Shown: positions 16,960-25,920, counted from the first letter of the stretch. The stretch is DNA of 43,812 nt from an uncultured Ruminococcus sp. (GCA_902761695.1 CACWLT010000003.1:1-43812), one strand, 5' to 3'. The notes: a model not told the origin generated them from the sequence alone. Numbers and translations are program-made.

Positions 16960-19281
16960 ATGAAATTCACCAAAGGCTACTGGATGAACCTGCCGGGGGT
17001 GGAGGCCTGCGACGCGGTGCAGATCCGCGAGGTCCGGCACAATCACACGGAGACGGGGGATTCCCTCTGGCTCTATGTCGTCAGCTACGGTCACGACGCG
17101 CGGGCCATGGGCGGTCCCATTCTGGAGCTGACCGTCTCCTCCCCCGCCCCGGACATCATCCGTATGGAGGCCGTCCACTTCGCCGGAGGACGGAGGAAGG
17201 AGCCGAAATTCGAGCTGAACGCCGTTCCCTGCCCCCTGGAGGTGGAGGAGGAGGGGAACATCCTCTCGGTGAAGAGCGGGCGCACGTCCCTTGTGATCCG
17301 GAAGAACCCCGCCCTCTTCACCTTCTATTATGAGGACCGCCTGCTGACCGCAGTGGGCGAGCGCTTCGGCAAGTCCATGATCTCCTATATGACCACCCCC
17401 GAGGGCCCCTTCATGCGGGCGCAGCTGGACGTGAACCTCGGGGAGAAGCTCTACGGTCTCGGCGAGCGGTTCACGCCCTTCGTGAAGAACGGGCAGATCG
17501 TGGACATGTGGAACGAGGACGGGGGCACCTGCACGGAGATTGCCTACAAGAACGTGCCCTTCTACATCTCCAACCGGGGCTACGGCGTCTTCGTCAACTC
17601 CACGGACCGGGTGTCCTACGAGCTCTGCTCCGAGATGGTGACCCGCGCCCAGTTCTCCGTCCCCGGCGAGCGGCTGGACTTCATGGTCATCGGCGGGGCG
17701 GATATGAAGGACGTGCTGAAAAACTACACCGCGCTGACGGGAAAGCCCGGCCTGCCCCCCGCCTGGTCCTTCGGCCTCTGGCTCACCTCCTCCTTCACCA
17801 CATCCTACGACGAGAAGACCGTGCTCTCCATGGTGGACGGCATGGCGGAGCGGGGCATTCCCCTCCACGTCTTCCACTTCGACTGCTACTGGATGCGGGA
17901 AAACGAGTGGTGCGGCTTCGAATGGGACAAAAACGTGTTCCCGGACGTGCGGGGCCTTCTGAAAAAGCTCCACGACCGGGGGCTGAAGGTCTGCGTCTGG
18001 ATCAACCCCTACATCGGGCAGAAATCCCCCGCCTTCCGGGAGGCCGCCGACGCCGGGTATCTTCTGATGAAGCCCGACGGAGATATCTGGCAGACGGATA
18101 TGTGGCAGGCCGGCATGGGGATCGTGGACTTCACCAACCCGGGAGCCTGGGCCTGGTATCAGGGGAAGCTGAAATCGCTGCTGGAGGACGGGGTGGACTG
18201 CTTCAAGACGGACTTCGGCGAGCGGATCCCCACGGACGCGGTCTACTATGACGGCAGCGATCCCGTGAAGATGCACAACTACTACAGCTACCTCTACAAC
18301 AAATGCGTCTTCGAGCTGCTGGAGCGGGAAAAGGGTGTGGGGAACGCCTGCCTCTTCGCCCGGTCCGCCACCGCCGGGGGGCAGAAATTCCCGGTGCACT
18401 GGGGCGGCGACTGCAACTCCAACTACCTCTCCATGAACGAATCCCTGCGGGCCGGGCTTTCCCTGACCCTCTCCGGCTTCGGGTTCTGGAGCCACGATAT
18501 CTCCGGCTTCGAGGGCACCGCCCCCGCCGACGTATACAACCGCTGGTCGGCCTTCGGGCTGCTCTCCACCCACTCCCGCCTCCACGGCTCCGGCTCCTAC
18601 CGGGTCCCGTGGCTCTTCGGGGAGGAATCCGTGGACGTGCTCAGAACCTTCACCAAGCTGAAATGCGCCCTGATGCCCTATCTCTGGGCCGAAGCCTGCC
18701 GCACCCACGAGACCGGCGTCCCCATGATGCGGGCCATGGTGCTGGAATACCCGGAGGACCGTTGCGCCGCGGATCTGGACACGCAGTACATGCTGGGGGG
18801 CAGTCTAATGGTGGCTCCCGTGTTTACGAAGGAGGGGGACGTGGAATACTATCTGCCGGAGGGACGCTGGTTTGACTGGTTCTCCGGGGAGGAAAAGACG
18901 GGAGGACGGTTTGTCCGGGAGCGCCACGGCTTCTTCACCCTGCCCCTCCTGATCCGGGAGAATTCCATCGTTCCCGTGGGATCGAACGAGCGGGACGCGG
19001 TGTACAGCTACGCCGACGGGGTGACGCTGTACTGCTTCGCGCCGGGGGAGACCACGGAATGCGCCGTCCGGGACGAATCCGGAAAGATCGTGCTCCGCGA
19101 CGCGGCGGGCCGGATCGGAAAGACGGTGATCCACCGCTTCACGGGCGAGCGGAAAAACCTCTCCCTGCTGCTCTGCGGCATCCACCGGGTGGAAGGGCTC
19201 ACCGGCGGGGAGGCGGAGGACACGCCCCTGGGCCTGCGCATCGCCGTGACATCGGACAATGTGGGGTATACGGAGGGATAA
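16960..19281 (+). CDS. yicI: GH31 alpha-xylosidase
   Basis: The 773-residue product is nearly co-linear with Escherichia coli YicI (772 residues), which removes alpha-1,6-linked xylose from isoprimeverose-type xyloglucan fragments. GLGERFTPFVKNGQ, DGGTCTEIAYKNVPFYISNRGYG and WSFGLWLTSSFTTSYDE all match the YicI pattern. The catalytic nucleophile is D418 in CFKTDFGERIPTD and the acid/base is D484 in HWGGDC. There is no signal peptide, so it acts in the cytoplasm on imported oligosaccharides. I chose the ATG at 16960, which follows AAGGAAAGGGG, over an earlier in-frame ATG at 16876 that overlaps the promoter. The gene appears to be monocistronic. Confidence 0.97.
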   Translation: MKFTKGYWMNLPGVEACDAVQIREVRHNHTETGDSLWLYVVSYGHDARAMGGPILELTVSSPAPDIIRMEAVHFAGGRRKEPKFELNAVPCPLEVEEEGNILSVKSGRTSLVIRKNPALFTFYYEDRLLTAVGERFGKSMISYMTTPEGPFMRAQLDVNLGEKLYGLGERFTPFVKNGQIVDMWNEDGGTCTEIAYKNVPFYISNRGYGVFVNSTDRVSYELCSEMVTRAQFSVPGERLDFMVIGGADMKDVLKNYTALTGKPGLPPAWSFGLWLTSSFTTSYDEKTVLSMVDGMAERGIPLHVFHFDCYWMRENEWCGFEWDKNVFPDVRGLLKKLHDRGLKVCVWINPYIGQKSPAFREAADAGYLLMKPDGDIWQTDMWQAGMGIVDFTNPGAWAWYQGKLKSLLEDGVDCFKTDFGERIPTDAVYYDGSDPVKMHNYYSYLYNKCVFELLEREKGVGNACLFARSATAGGQKFPVHWGGDCNSNYLSMNESLRAGLSLTLSGFGFWSHDISGFEGTAPADVYNRWSAFGLLSTHSRLHGSGSYRVPWLFGEESVDVLRTFTKLKCALMPYLWAEACRTHETGVPMMRAMVLEYPEDRCAADLDTQYMLGGSLMVAPVFTKEGDVEYYLPEGRWFDWFSGEEKTGGRFVRERHGFFTLPLLIRENSIVPVGSNERDAVYSYADGVTLYCFAPGETTECAVRDESGKIVLRDAAGRIGKTVIHRFTGERKNLSLLLCGIHRVEGLTGGEAEDTPLGLRIAVTSDNVGYTEG

Positions 19282-19435
19282 CCCTCCCCCCAGGGTTGTA
19301 AGGCAGGAAACGCTGCGCGTTTCCGGAATAGATGCCCCTGCGCGGGGCGGGCGCCGGGGAGGGACCATCTCAGGCCGAAGGCCCCTCCCCGGGAGGTCCC
19401 TTGGCCATATGGTATCTCAAACAGCGCGGACCAGA

Positions 19436-19674
19436 ATCCAAATCTGACTGTGCATCCCACGCTTCGCGGCGAAACATGACGCCATCGATAGCGCGGGCCC
19501 GATTCGGAAGCTGAAAAAGATAGACATCAAAACGCGCTTCCATTACACGGTCGCGTGAAAGAGTAGACGAAACTGAAAGATCTGCCTTGCGAGAATCAAG
19601 TCTGTCTTTATCCAGGAAAGCGAAACTGATAGTTCAGTCCCCTTGCCCAATGCGCGTTTCGATCGCTGTTTGCG
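19436..19674 (+). repeat. Direct repeat copy A (left of the fucosidase gene)
   Basis: This copy matches 21465-21702 with the same internal spacing. A 63-base block (19453-19515) matches at 61 positions. A 25-base block (19526-19550) and another at 19644-19668 are identical, and the sequence between is more diverged but nearly equal in length. ATCAAAACGCGC (19526-19537) and GCGCGTTTCGAT (19652-19663) are inverted repeats of each other with one mismatch, so the segment could close into a long stem. It has no coding potential. Confidence 0.8.
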
Positions 19675-19930
19675 TCGCCCCCTTGGGCAGAGCAAACCGA
19701 TGAACTTCGTCCCCGACGGAGTTCATCGCATGTTTCGGCTGACGCAACGGGTCCGCGCAAGGACGTGGGATGAACTGTCAGATATAGATACAGAGATGAG
19801 AGGATAGGTTATGCTCCCCGGCCAAGGGGGACCCGCACGAGTGGGCACCCGAGTTCACTTCGTGAACTCAGTCGGCCATGAGATGGTGTCCCTCGTGCCG
19901 CCTCCCGTGCGCAGCGGGATATAATGATTT

Positions 19931-19949
19931 GCAAAGGCGCAGCCTTTGC
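19931..19949 (+). promoter_or_regulatory. 5' hairpin just before the fucosidase ribosome binding site
   Basis: GCAAAGGC and GCCTTTGC form a perfect 8-bp stem with a GCA loop, ending 7 bases before AAGGAGAGG. A similar hairpin, AAAGGC-GCG-GCCTTT, lies just after the gene at 21412-21426. The upstream one could stabilise the mRNA or modulate translation, or be part of the repeat family. Confidence 0.5.
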
Positions 19950-19971
19950 TTCCTTTAAGGAGAGGCATTCT

Positions 19972-21393
19972 ATGTATCCTTACTTTGAATTCGACAAGGC
20001 GCTGGTGAAGGTACATCCTTCGGCGCGGCAGCTGGCGGTGGAACAGATGGAGTTCTACGCCTTCGTTCACTTCACGGTCAACACCTTCACGGACCGGGAA
20101 TGGGGGGACGGGACCGAGGATGAGGCCGTCTTCAATCCCACGGAATTCGACGCGGAGCAATGGGTCCTGGCCCTGGAGTCCGCCGGGATGAAGGGGCTGA
20201 TCCTCACCTGCAAGCACCACGACGGCTTCTGCCTCTGGCCCTCCGCCGTGACCGCCCACTGCGTGAAGAACTCCCCCTGGAAGAATGGGGAGGGCGATAT
20301 TGTGCGGGAGGTCTCCGACGCCTGCCGGGCGCACGGGCTGAAATTCGGCGTCTACCTCTCCCCCTGGGACCGGAATCAGCCCCTTTACGGGCAGGGCAAG
20401 GCCTACGACGACTACTTCTGCGCCCAGCTGACGGAGCTTCTGACGGGATACGGCGAGATCTTCTCGGTCTGGTTCGACGGGGCCTGCGGCGAGGGGCCCA
20501 ACGGGAAGAAGCAGGTCTACGACTGGGACCGCTACTACGCCCTGATCCGGGAGCTGCAGCCCGGGGCGGCCATTTCCGTCTGCGGGCCGGACATCCGGTG
20601 GTGCGGCAACGAGGCCGGTCACACCCGTCCCAGCGAATGGTCGGTGCTGCCCACAGGCTTCGGTGAGGCGCCCGAGGTGGCGGAAGCGAGTCAGAAGGAG
20701 GATTCCGCGGCCTTCCGGGAGAGACGGATCGACGCGACGCAGGAGGATCTGGGCAGCCGGGAGCTTCTTCTGAACGCCACAGGGTTCAAATGGAGCCCCT
20801 GTGAGACCAACACCTCCATCCGTCCGGGCTGGTTCTATCACGCCTCCGAGGACGAGAAGGTCCGCACGCCGGAGAATCTCACGGAGCTGTGGTTCCGCTC
20901 GGTGGGCGGCAACTCCACGCTGCTTTTGAACATCCCGCCGGACAGACGGGGCCTGTTCCACGAGAACGACGTCCGGGCCCTCGGGGAGATGGGGGAAAAC
21001 CTCCGCCGGATCTTCGCGGTGAATCTGGCCCGGGACGCGGTCTTCGAGGCGCCCGACGACGGCTATCACACGGCGGAGGCCCTGCGGCAGGACAGCTACG
21101 ACGACTATTACAAGCCCTTCGACGGGGAGAACGCACCCACGGTCACGCTGACCTTCCCAGAGGCCCGGACGGTTTCGGTGCTCTCGATCAAGGAGCACAT
21201 CCCCATGGGCCAGCGGATCGAACGCTTCGCCGCGGACGCGCTGGTAAACGGGGAATGGCGGGAGATCGGCTCCGGCACCACGGTGGGCTACCGGAAGATC
21301 CTGCGCTTCGACCCCGTGACCGCAGACGCCGTCCGGATCCGCATCCTGGATTCCCGGGTCTGCCCGGTGCTGTCGTTTGTCGGGGCGTACTGA
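19972..21393 (+). CDS. GH29 alpha-L-fucosidase, subfamily-B-like
   Basis: The 473-residue enzyme would release alpha-1,3/1,4-linked L-fucose from oligosaccharides. The barrel shows FVHFTVNTFTDREWGDG, LILTCKHHDGFCLWPS, FGVYLSPWDRN, and the nucleophile motif VWFDGACG with D169. RPSEWS with E222 is the likely acid/base; these positions resemble those of the Bifidobacterium 1,3/1,4-fucosidase group. WFRSVGGNSTLLLNIPPDRRG is another GH29-B signature. The last about 120 residues look like a carbohydrate-binding beta-sandwich. There is no signal peptide. I chose the ATG at 19972 because AAGGAGAGG precedes it; an upstream in-frame ATG at 19924 lies in the hairpin region. The gene stands alone between two copies of a direct repeat. 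Confidence 0.95.
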   Translation: MYPYFEFDKALVKVHPSARQLAVEQMEFYAFVHFTVNTFTDREWGDGTEDEAVFNPTEFDAEQWVLALESAGMKGLILTCKHHDGFCLWPSAVTAHCVKNSPWKNGEGDIVREVSDACRAHGLKFGVYLSPWDRNQPLYGQGKAYDDYFCAQLTELLTGYGEIFSVWFDGACGEGPNGKKQVYDWDRYYALIRELQPGAAISVCGPDIRWCGNEAGHTRPSEWSVLPTGFGEAPEVAEASQKEDSAAFRERRIDATQEDLGSRELLLNATGFKWSPCETNTSIRPGWFYHASEDEKVRTPENLTELWFRSVGGNSTLLLNIPPDRRGLFHENDVRALGEMGENLRRIFAVNLARDAVFEAPDDGYHTAEALRQDSYDDYYKPFDGENAPTVTLTFPEARTVSVLSIKEHIPMGQRIERFAADALVNGEWREIGSGTTVGYRKILRFDPVTADAVRIRILDSRVCPVLSFVGAY

Positions 21394-21464
21394 GAACGCG
21401 CAATGCGGGGGAAAGGCGCGGCCTTTAAGGTAGGAAACGCTTCGCATTAGGCGGCACGCCCCCA

Positions 21465-21702
21465 TATTCAACTCTGACCGCACATCCCACGCTTCGCGGC
21501 GAAACATGACGCCATCGATGGCGCGGGCCGGATTCGGAAGCTGAATAATCCAGCTATCAAAACGCGCTTCCATTACACGGACGCGATAAAGAAAAGGCAA
21601 AACTGAAAACACAGCTTCGCGGTTTTTAGTCTGTCTGTGAACAGGACAGCGAACGTTTATCACCAGCCCCCTGCCCAATGCGCGTTTCGATCGCTGCTTG
21701 CG
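21465..21702 (+). repeat. Direct repeat copy B (right of the fucosidase gene)
   Basis: This is the second copy of the repeat at 19436-19674, about 2.03 kb away and in the same orientation. Blocks at 21483-21545, 21556-21580 and 21672-21696 match copy A at nearly the same relative distances. The inverted ends ATCAAAACGCGC (21556-21567) and GCGCGTTTCGAT (21680-21691) are kept exactly. Confidence 0.8.
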
Positions 21703-21736
21703 AGGCTCCAGCGCGACTGCGTCGGCGCGGGAACTG

Positions 21737-21767
21737 AAAAAGAGCATCCGGAATGGGTGCTCTTTTT
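21737..21767 (-). terminator. Terminator of the kinase/lysozyme-like operon
   Basis: AAAAAGAGCA (21737-21746) pairs perfectly with TGCTCTTTTT (21758-21767), with three further pairs toward the loop. It works in both directions because A5 and T5 flank the GC stem, and it lies 5 bases beyond the stop codon at 21773. Confidence 0.85.
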
Positions 21768-21772
21768 CGGGT

Positions 21773-22339
21773 TTACGGGCGCGGGGTGCCGCCGTAGCGG
21801 AGATAGTGGCGATAGACCTCTTCCCCGTAGGCGGAAACGGTGCAGGAGGAGCTGTTGTACCGGCTGAAGGCGCGCTTCATGTCCTCGGCGGTCATGTTTT
21901 CAAAATCCGTGGTACCAGCGGCTTCATGGGCGGCGGAGAGGAGGGTCAGGGCGGCCAGGCGGAGGTTGAAGGTCCGGTCCCCGTTCAGCCGGAGCCACAC
22001 GGCGCGCCGATAGCCGGGATCCTCTCCCGGGGGAAGCGGCGGCAAACCCAGCTTCTCCGCCGTCTCGATGCCCCTCTCTTCGGCGAAGCGGAGGCTGTTC
22101 ACCGCCGTGCGGGCAAAAATCTGGGCGTATCCGGTGGAGCTGTCGTCCCGCCCGAAAAGGCCCAGCCGGACCGCCGCATCCGCCGCCGCGTCCATCAGAT
22201 CAATCTCCCGGATCTCCCGGAAGAGGATCCCCCGGAGGCACGGGGCCGGAACGCCGTAATCCGCGGAACAGGCTTCGATTTCCCGGTCCATGGCGGCGAT
22301 GATCGCCTCGGCCCGCTTATCGGAATACAGTCGGAACAT
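21773..22339 (-). CDS. Putative lysozyme-like protein of unknown role
   Basis: This 188-residue protein has no signal peptide or membrane helix. The segment CLRGILFREIREIDLMDAAAD (about 34-54), followed by DDSSTGYAQIFARTAVNSL (about 65-84), resembles the glutamate-plus-STGYGQI pattern of lysozyme/transglycosylase-like domains, with E42 or E45 as a possible catalytic residue. The remaining helices end in FSRYNSSSCTVSAYGEEVYRHYLRYGG, which also fits a soluble lysozyme-like fold. Without a secretion signal a wall-cleaving role is doubtful, and the resemblance is by eye only. The start is 3 bases after the stop of the hybrid kinase, so the two are co-expressed. Function unknown. Confidence 0.6.
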   Translation of the reverse strand: MFRLYSDKRAEAIIAAMDREIEACSADYGVPAPCLRGILFREIREIDLMDAAADAAVRLGLFGRDDSSTGYAQIFARTAVNSLRFAEERGIETAEKLGLPPLPPGEDPGYRRAVWLRLNGDRTFNLRLAALTLLSAAHEAAGTTDFENMTAEDMKRAFSRYNSSSCTVSAYGEEVYRHYLRYGGTPRP

Positions 22340-22342
22340 GCG

Positions 22343-25300
22343 TTATCCTCCGATGGCTTCTCTGGCCAGGTCCTTCTCCCAGATCAGCTCCTCCAGGGTC
22401 TGGTAGAGGTGCTCCGGCTCCACGGGCTTGGAGAGATGCGCGTTCATGCCCACCTGCAGGGAGCGCTGCACGTCCTCGTCAAAGGCGTTGGCGGTCATGG
22501 CGATGATGGGGATCACGGCGGCGTCCTCCCGGTCCAGGGCGCGGATGGCGGCGGCGGCCTCCAGACCGTCCATCTCCGGCATGCGCACGTCCATGAGAAT
22601 GGCGTCGTAGGTCCAGGGCTCGCTGTCCTCAAACAGATCAACGGCGATCCGGCCGTTCTCTGCGTGCTCGATCAGGGCGTCCCTCATGCCGATGAGCTGC
22701 TTCATGATCTCCGCGTTGATGCGGATGTCCTCCGCCAGCAGGATCCGCCGTCCCGCCAGCTCCGCCCGCTGCTTCTGACGGAAGGGGTTCACGGCGCCGC
22801 GGCGGGCGATCCGCTCCAGCTCGTCCAGCACCGTATGGGCGAAGAGGGGCTTGGAAAGGAAGCTGTCCACGCCGATGCGGGAGGCCTCCTCCTCGATGTC
22901 CTCCCAGTTGTAGGCGGTCAGGATGATGAGGGTGGTCTCGCTGCTGTACCGCTTCCGGATCTCCGCCGCCGTCTGGACGCCGTCCATCTCCGGCATCTTC
23001 CAGTCCAGGATCACCAGGTTATAGGCCTCCTGCTTGGCGTGATGCACCTCCATCATATGGAGCGCCTCCTCGCCGCCGCCGCAGGTATCCGCCCGGATCC
23101 CGGCCTCCTCCAGCACACTCAGGGCGTGCTCGCAGGCGATGGGGTCGTCGTCCACCACCAGAACCCGCATATCCTCCGGACGGACGGCGCTGATCTCCGA
23201 TCGCCGCTGTTCGCAGTCCTTCAGGGTCACGGCCACGGTGAACTCCGATCCTACGCCCTTTTCCGAGGTCACGGAGATGGTGCCGTTCATCATTTCCACG
23301 ATGCTCTTGGTGATGGCCATGCCGAGGCCCGTGCTGCCGTATTTGTTGTTCCGGCTGCTGTCCTCCTGGGAGAAGGAGTCGAAGATCTTCGGGAGGAAGG
23401 CGGGATCCATGCCGATGCCGGTGTCCTTCACCACGAAGCGCAGGGTGCTCTGATCCCCGAAGGAGGCGGTCTTTTCCACCGTGAGGGTGACGCTGCCGGG
23501 GGCGTCCGTGAACTTGACGGCGTTGGAGAGGATGTTGATGAGCACCTGCTTCAGCTTCATGTCGTCGCCGATGTAGCGGGCGTCCACCTGGCCGATGACC
23601 CGGCACTCGAAGGTCAGGCCCTTGTCCGCGCACTGGGACATGACCATGGTGTTGATCTGCTCCAGCATGCCGCTGAAGGAGAATTCCTCACGCCTGAGGG
23701 TCAGCCGTCCGGACTCGATGCGGCTCATGTCCAAAATATCGTTGATGAGGCTCAGAAGGTGGTTGGCGCTGCGGCCGATCTTCTCCATGTACTCCCTGGT
23801 CTGGGGCGTCAGGGCCTCGTCCTTCAGGGCCAGGCTGTTCAGGCCGATGATGGCGTTCATGGGGGTGCGGATCTCGTGGCTCATATTGGAGAGGAAGGCG
23901 GTCTTGGCCCGGTTGGCTTCCTCCGCCGCAGCCAGCGCCTCGCCCAGAGCCCGGTTCTTCGCCATGGAGTCGCGCATTTCAGCGTCGATGACGGTGAAGC
24001 CCAGACCCACGGCGTGGACGATATGGTCGTCCCGGTCCTTAGGGTGACGGACGCCGGCCATGCGGAGCATCTCATAGTACTCGCCGCCGTCGTCCCGCAC
24101 CGCCAGATAGCGGAAGCTGATGATGGACTCGGTGGCCAGGGCGTCCCTCACCGCGTCGGGATCGATGAAGCGCAGGAAGGCCTCCCGGTACTCCGCGGCC
24201 ACATGGAGGCGGCAGTATTCTGTGAAGCGGGCGTGGTAGGGGAAATGCACCCCCTCCGGCGTCTGGCCCGGGTCCCCGGGATCGGACCGGTAGCACACCG
24301 CGTCGTCGTCATCCAGGTCCACGTGATAGACGCTGCGGTAGTCGGAGGCCATGGCGGTGATCATGCTGTCCAGCTCCTGCCGCCGCTGCTCCTGCTCCAG
24401 CAGACGCTCCTGCAGGCTCAGCCTCTCCTCCAGCTCCGCCTGTCTGGCCTGGGCCTCGGCCTCGGCGGTCTTGATCCGGGTCATTTCGGTGACGTCCACG
24501 CACATGCCCAGGATGCACAGCCGCCCCTCGTTGTCCCGGAAGGTCAGCTTGGTGGTCTGGAGGTTCCGCAGAACGCCGCCCGCGTCCGGAACGTCCTCGA
24601 AGAAGATATAGGCCCCGTCCATGGAGCGCGCCTTCCGGTCGTCCTCCACGAAGTGATCCGCCGTGGCCTTGTCGAAGATATCGTGATCTGTCAGGCCCAC
24701 CACGTCCTCGGGTCCGGCCAGATGGGCGTATTCGGCGAACGCCTGGTTGCAGGCCAGGTATCTGCCGCTCTGGGCGTCCTTGGAAAAGCTCATGGCGGGC
24801 ATATTGGTCAGAAGGGAGGACACGGAGCCCATGAGATCCGCCAGCCTCGCCGCGTTCTGCACCTCCTCGGCCAGCCTGCGGTTTTCCTCCTCCGCCCATC
24901 TGGCCGCCTCCAGCCGCTTCTGCACCAGCTGGCCCTGGCGCACGTCCTCGTCCACGTCCTTGAAGCCGCAGACCACGCCCATCTTGCCCCCCGGCATATT
25001 GACCCGGGCGAACTCGATGCGGAAATACCGCTCGCTGCCGTCGGTCATGGAGCGGAGGTAGTTGATATTGAACTGGGGCTTCGTCTCCAGCCGCCGGACG
25101 ATGTTTTCGATGGTGAGCTCCCGCTCCAGCCGCTCCCGGTCGCAGGGGGCCACGGTGGTGCGGATATAGTACTCCTTGGCGGCGGAATACTTCATGCGTT
25201 CCAGGGCCTCCCGGATGGGGACGGAATGGATGGTGGCGCCCGCGACATCACCCCGGTACAGGGAGAAGCTCTCCGTCTCCACGTCCTTGATGAGCCAGAC

Positions 25301-25777
25301 GGTATGGTAGGACTCGCTGAGGGCCTCGATGACCGCCTGCCGGGTCGCCATATCGCTCTCCATCCGCTCCCGCTTCTCCGTGATATCGGAGATGAAGACG
25401 TAATAGATGCCGCCGTAGGTATCGGTTTCGGTATAGTGCCCGTAGTCGTCGACCCAGCGGACGACGCCGTCCCGGCGGACGATGCGGTATTCCACGTAAT
25501 CCATCTGGTCGCTGCTGCGGGTCCGCTGCTCGTCGATGGCCTCGTGGACGTCCCGGCTGTCGTCCGGATGGAGCATGCCGCCGAAGGTATTGCCGGTGAG
25601 AGCGCGGAATTCCCCGGCGTCGGCGCATCCGAAAATGTCGAATACCGCTTTGTTGGCGTACAGCAGCTCTTCGGGTTCCTGCGCCTTGTAGATAAAGAAG
25701 CCGCCGGGCATATGGCGTCCGATTTCTTCCACGACGGGAAGGGTCTCTTCATTCAATGCAAAGTGTTTTCCGAACAT
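22343..25777 (-). CDS. Hybrid histidine kinase with PAS domains and two receiver domains
   Basis: The 1144-residue protein has no membrane helix, so it is a cytosolic sensor. PAS-like domains occupy about 20-135 (FFIYKAQEPEELLYANKAVFDIFG), about 150-300, about 335-460 (NMPAMSFSKDAQSGRYLACNQAF) and possibly 490-610. A coiled coil (ARQAELEERLSLQERLLEQEQ) lies at about 465-490. The kinase core has FLSNMSHEIRTPMNAIIG with the phospho-acceptor His near 633, and an ATPase domain (LINILSNAVKF, VKDTGIGMD, STGLGMAITKSIVEMM). Two receivers follow, with acceptors in LVILDWKMPEMDG (about 924) and AILMDVRMPEMDG (about 1062). AGGAG lies 6 bases before the ATG. No DNA-binding output is present, so it must pass signal to another protein. 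Confidence 0.95.
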   Translation of the reverse strand: MFGKHFALNEETLPVVEEIGRHMPGGFFIYKAQEPEELLYANKAVFDIFGCADAGEFRALTGNTFGGMLHPDDSRDVHEAIDEQRTRSSDQMDYVEYRIVRRDGVVRWVDDYGHYTETDTYGGIYYVFISDITEKRERMESDMATRQAVIEALSESYHTVWLIKDVETESFSLYRGDVAGATIHSVPIREALERMKYSAAKEYYIRTTVAPCDRERLERELTIENIVRRLETKPQFNINYLRSMTDGSERYFRIEFARVNMPGGKMGVVCGFKDVDEDVRQGQLVQKRLEAARWAEEENRRLAEEVQNAARLADLMGSVSSLLTNMPAMSFSKDAQSGRYLACNQAFAEYAHLAGPEDVVGLTDHDIFDKATADHFVEDDRKARSMDGAYIFFEDVPDAGGVLRNLQTTKLTFRDNEGRLCILGMCVDVTEMTRIKTAEAEAQARQAELEERLSLQERLLEQEQRRQELDSMITAMASDYRSVYHVDLDDDDAVCYRSDPGDPGQTPEGVHFPYHARFTEYCRLHVAAEYREAFLRFIDPDAVRDALATESIISFRYLAVRDDGGEYYEMLRMAGVRHPKDRDDHIVHAVGLGFTVIDAEMRDSMAKNRALGEALAAAEEANRAKTAFLSNMSHEIRTPMNAIIGLNSLALKDEALTPQTREYMEKIGRSANHLLSLINDILDMSRIESGRLTLRREEFSFSGMLEQINTMVMSQCADKGLTFECRVIGQVDARYIGDDMKLKQVLINILSNAVKFTDAPGSVTLTVEKTASFGDQSTLRFVVKDTGIGMDPAFLPKIFDSFSQEDSSRNNKYGSTGLGMAITKSIVEMMNGTISVTSEKGVGSEFTVAVTLKDCEQRRSEISAVRPEDMRVLVVDDDPIACEHALSVLEEAGIRADTCGGGEEALHMMEVHHAKQEAYNLVILDWKMPEMDGVQTAAEIRKRYSSETTLIILTAYNWEDIEEEASRIGVDSFLSKPLFAHTVLDELERIARRGAVNPFRQKQRAELAGRRILLAEDIRINAEIMKQLIGMRDALIEHAENGRIAVDLFEDSEPWTYDAILMDVRMPEMDGLEAAAAIRALDREDAAVIPIIAMTANAFDEDVQRSLQVGMNAHLSKPVEPEHLYQTLEELIWEKDLAREAIGG

Positions 25778-25920
25778 ATTCGTCTCCTGAGGTGAGATGG
25801 TCTCCGCCGGACAAAATCAGCTCGTGAGGGCATTCCTGCCCCAGCAGCGGAGGAGGATGAAGTTTATCCTGAACTTCAAGAAAAGGGATCGCGGTCTGCG
25901 GACGGGGGGTAAAGCGGGGG

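Larger units (their letters stand above)
19282..19971. other. 690-base hairpin-rich intergenic region
   Basis: No gene is visible here. It holds many short perfect hairpins with small loops: AACCCT/AGGGTT (19280-19297), GGAAACGC-TGC-GCGTTTCC (19306-19324), GCCCC/GGGGC (near 19334), GATGAACT...AGTTCATC (about 19698-19726, 13 pairs with one G-T) and GAGTTCAC-TTC-GTGAACTC (about 19852-19870). The first copy of the 240-bp direct repeat lies at 19436-19674. TATAAT at 19920-19925 without a clear -35 could start the fucosidase mRNA. None of the hairpins has a T-tract, so they are not typical terminators. Confidence 0.6.
21394..21772. other. 379-base non-coding region after the fucosidase gene
   Basis: It contains the AAAGGC/GCCTTT hairpin at 21412-21426, a degenerate copy of the GGAAACGC hairpin (near 21434), the second direct repeat (21465-21702) and a terminator (21737-21767). 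No open frame with a ribosome binding site is visible. Confidence 0.6.

Noticed and set aside
19436..21702. CRISPR array
   Set aside because: Only two copies, each about 240 bp and 2 kb apart with a gene between; there are no short regular repeats and no cas genes.
21698..25795. Very long plus-strand open frame (1365 codons) opposite the hybrid kinase
   Set aside because: It is a mirror of a GC-rich gene; the translation is low-complexity in G, H, V and D, and the other strand encodes clear kinase motifs.
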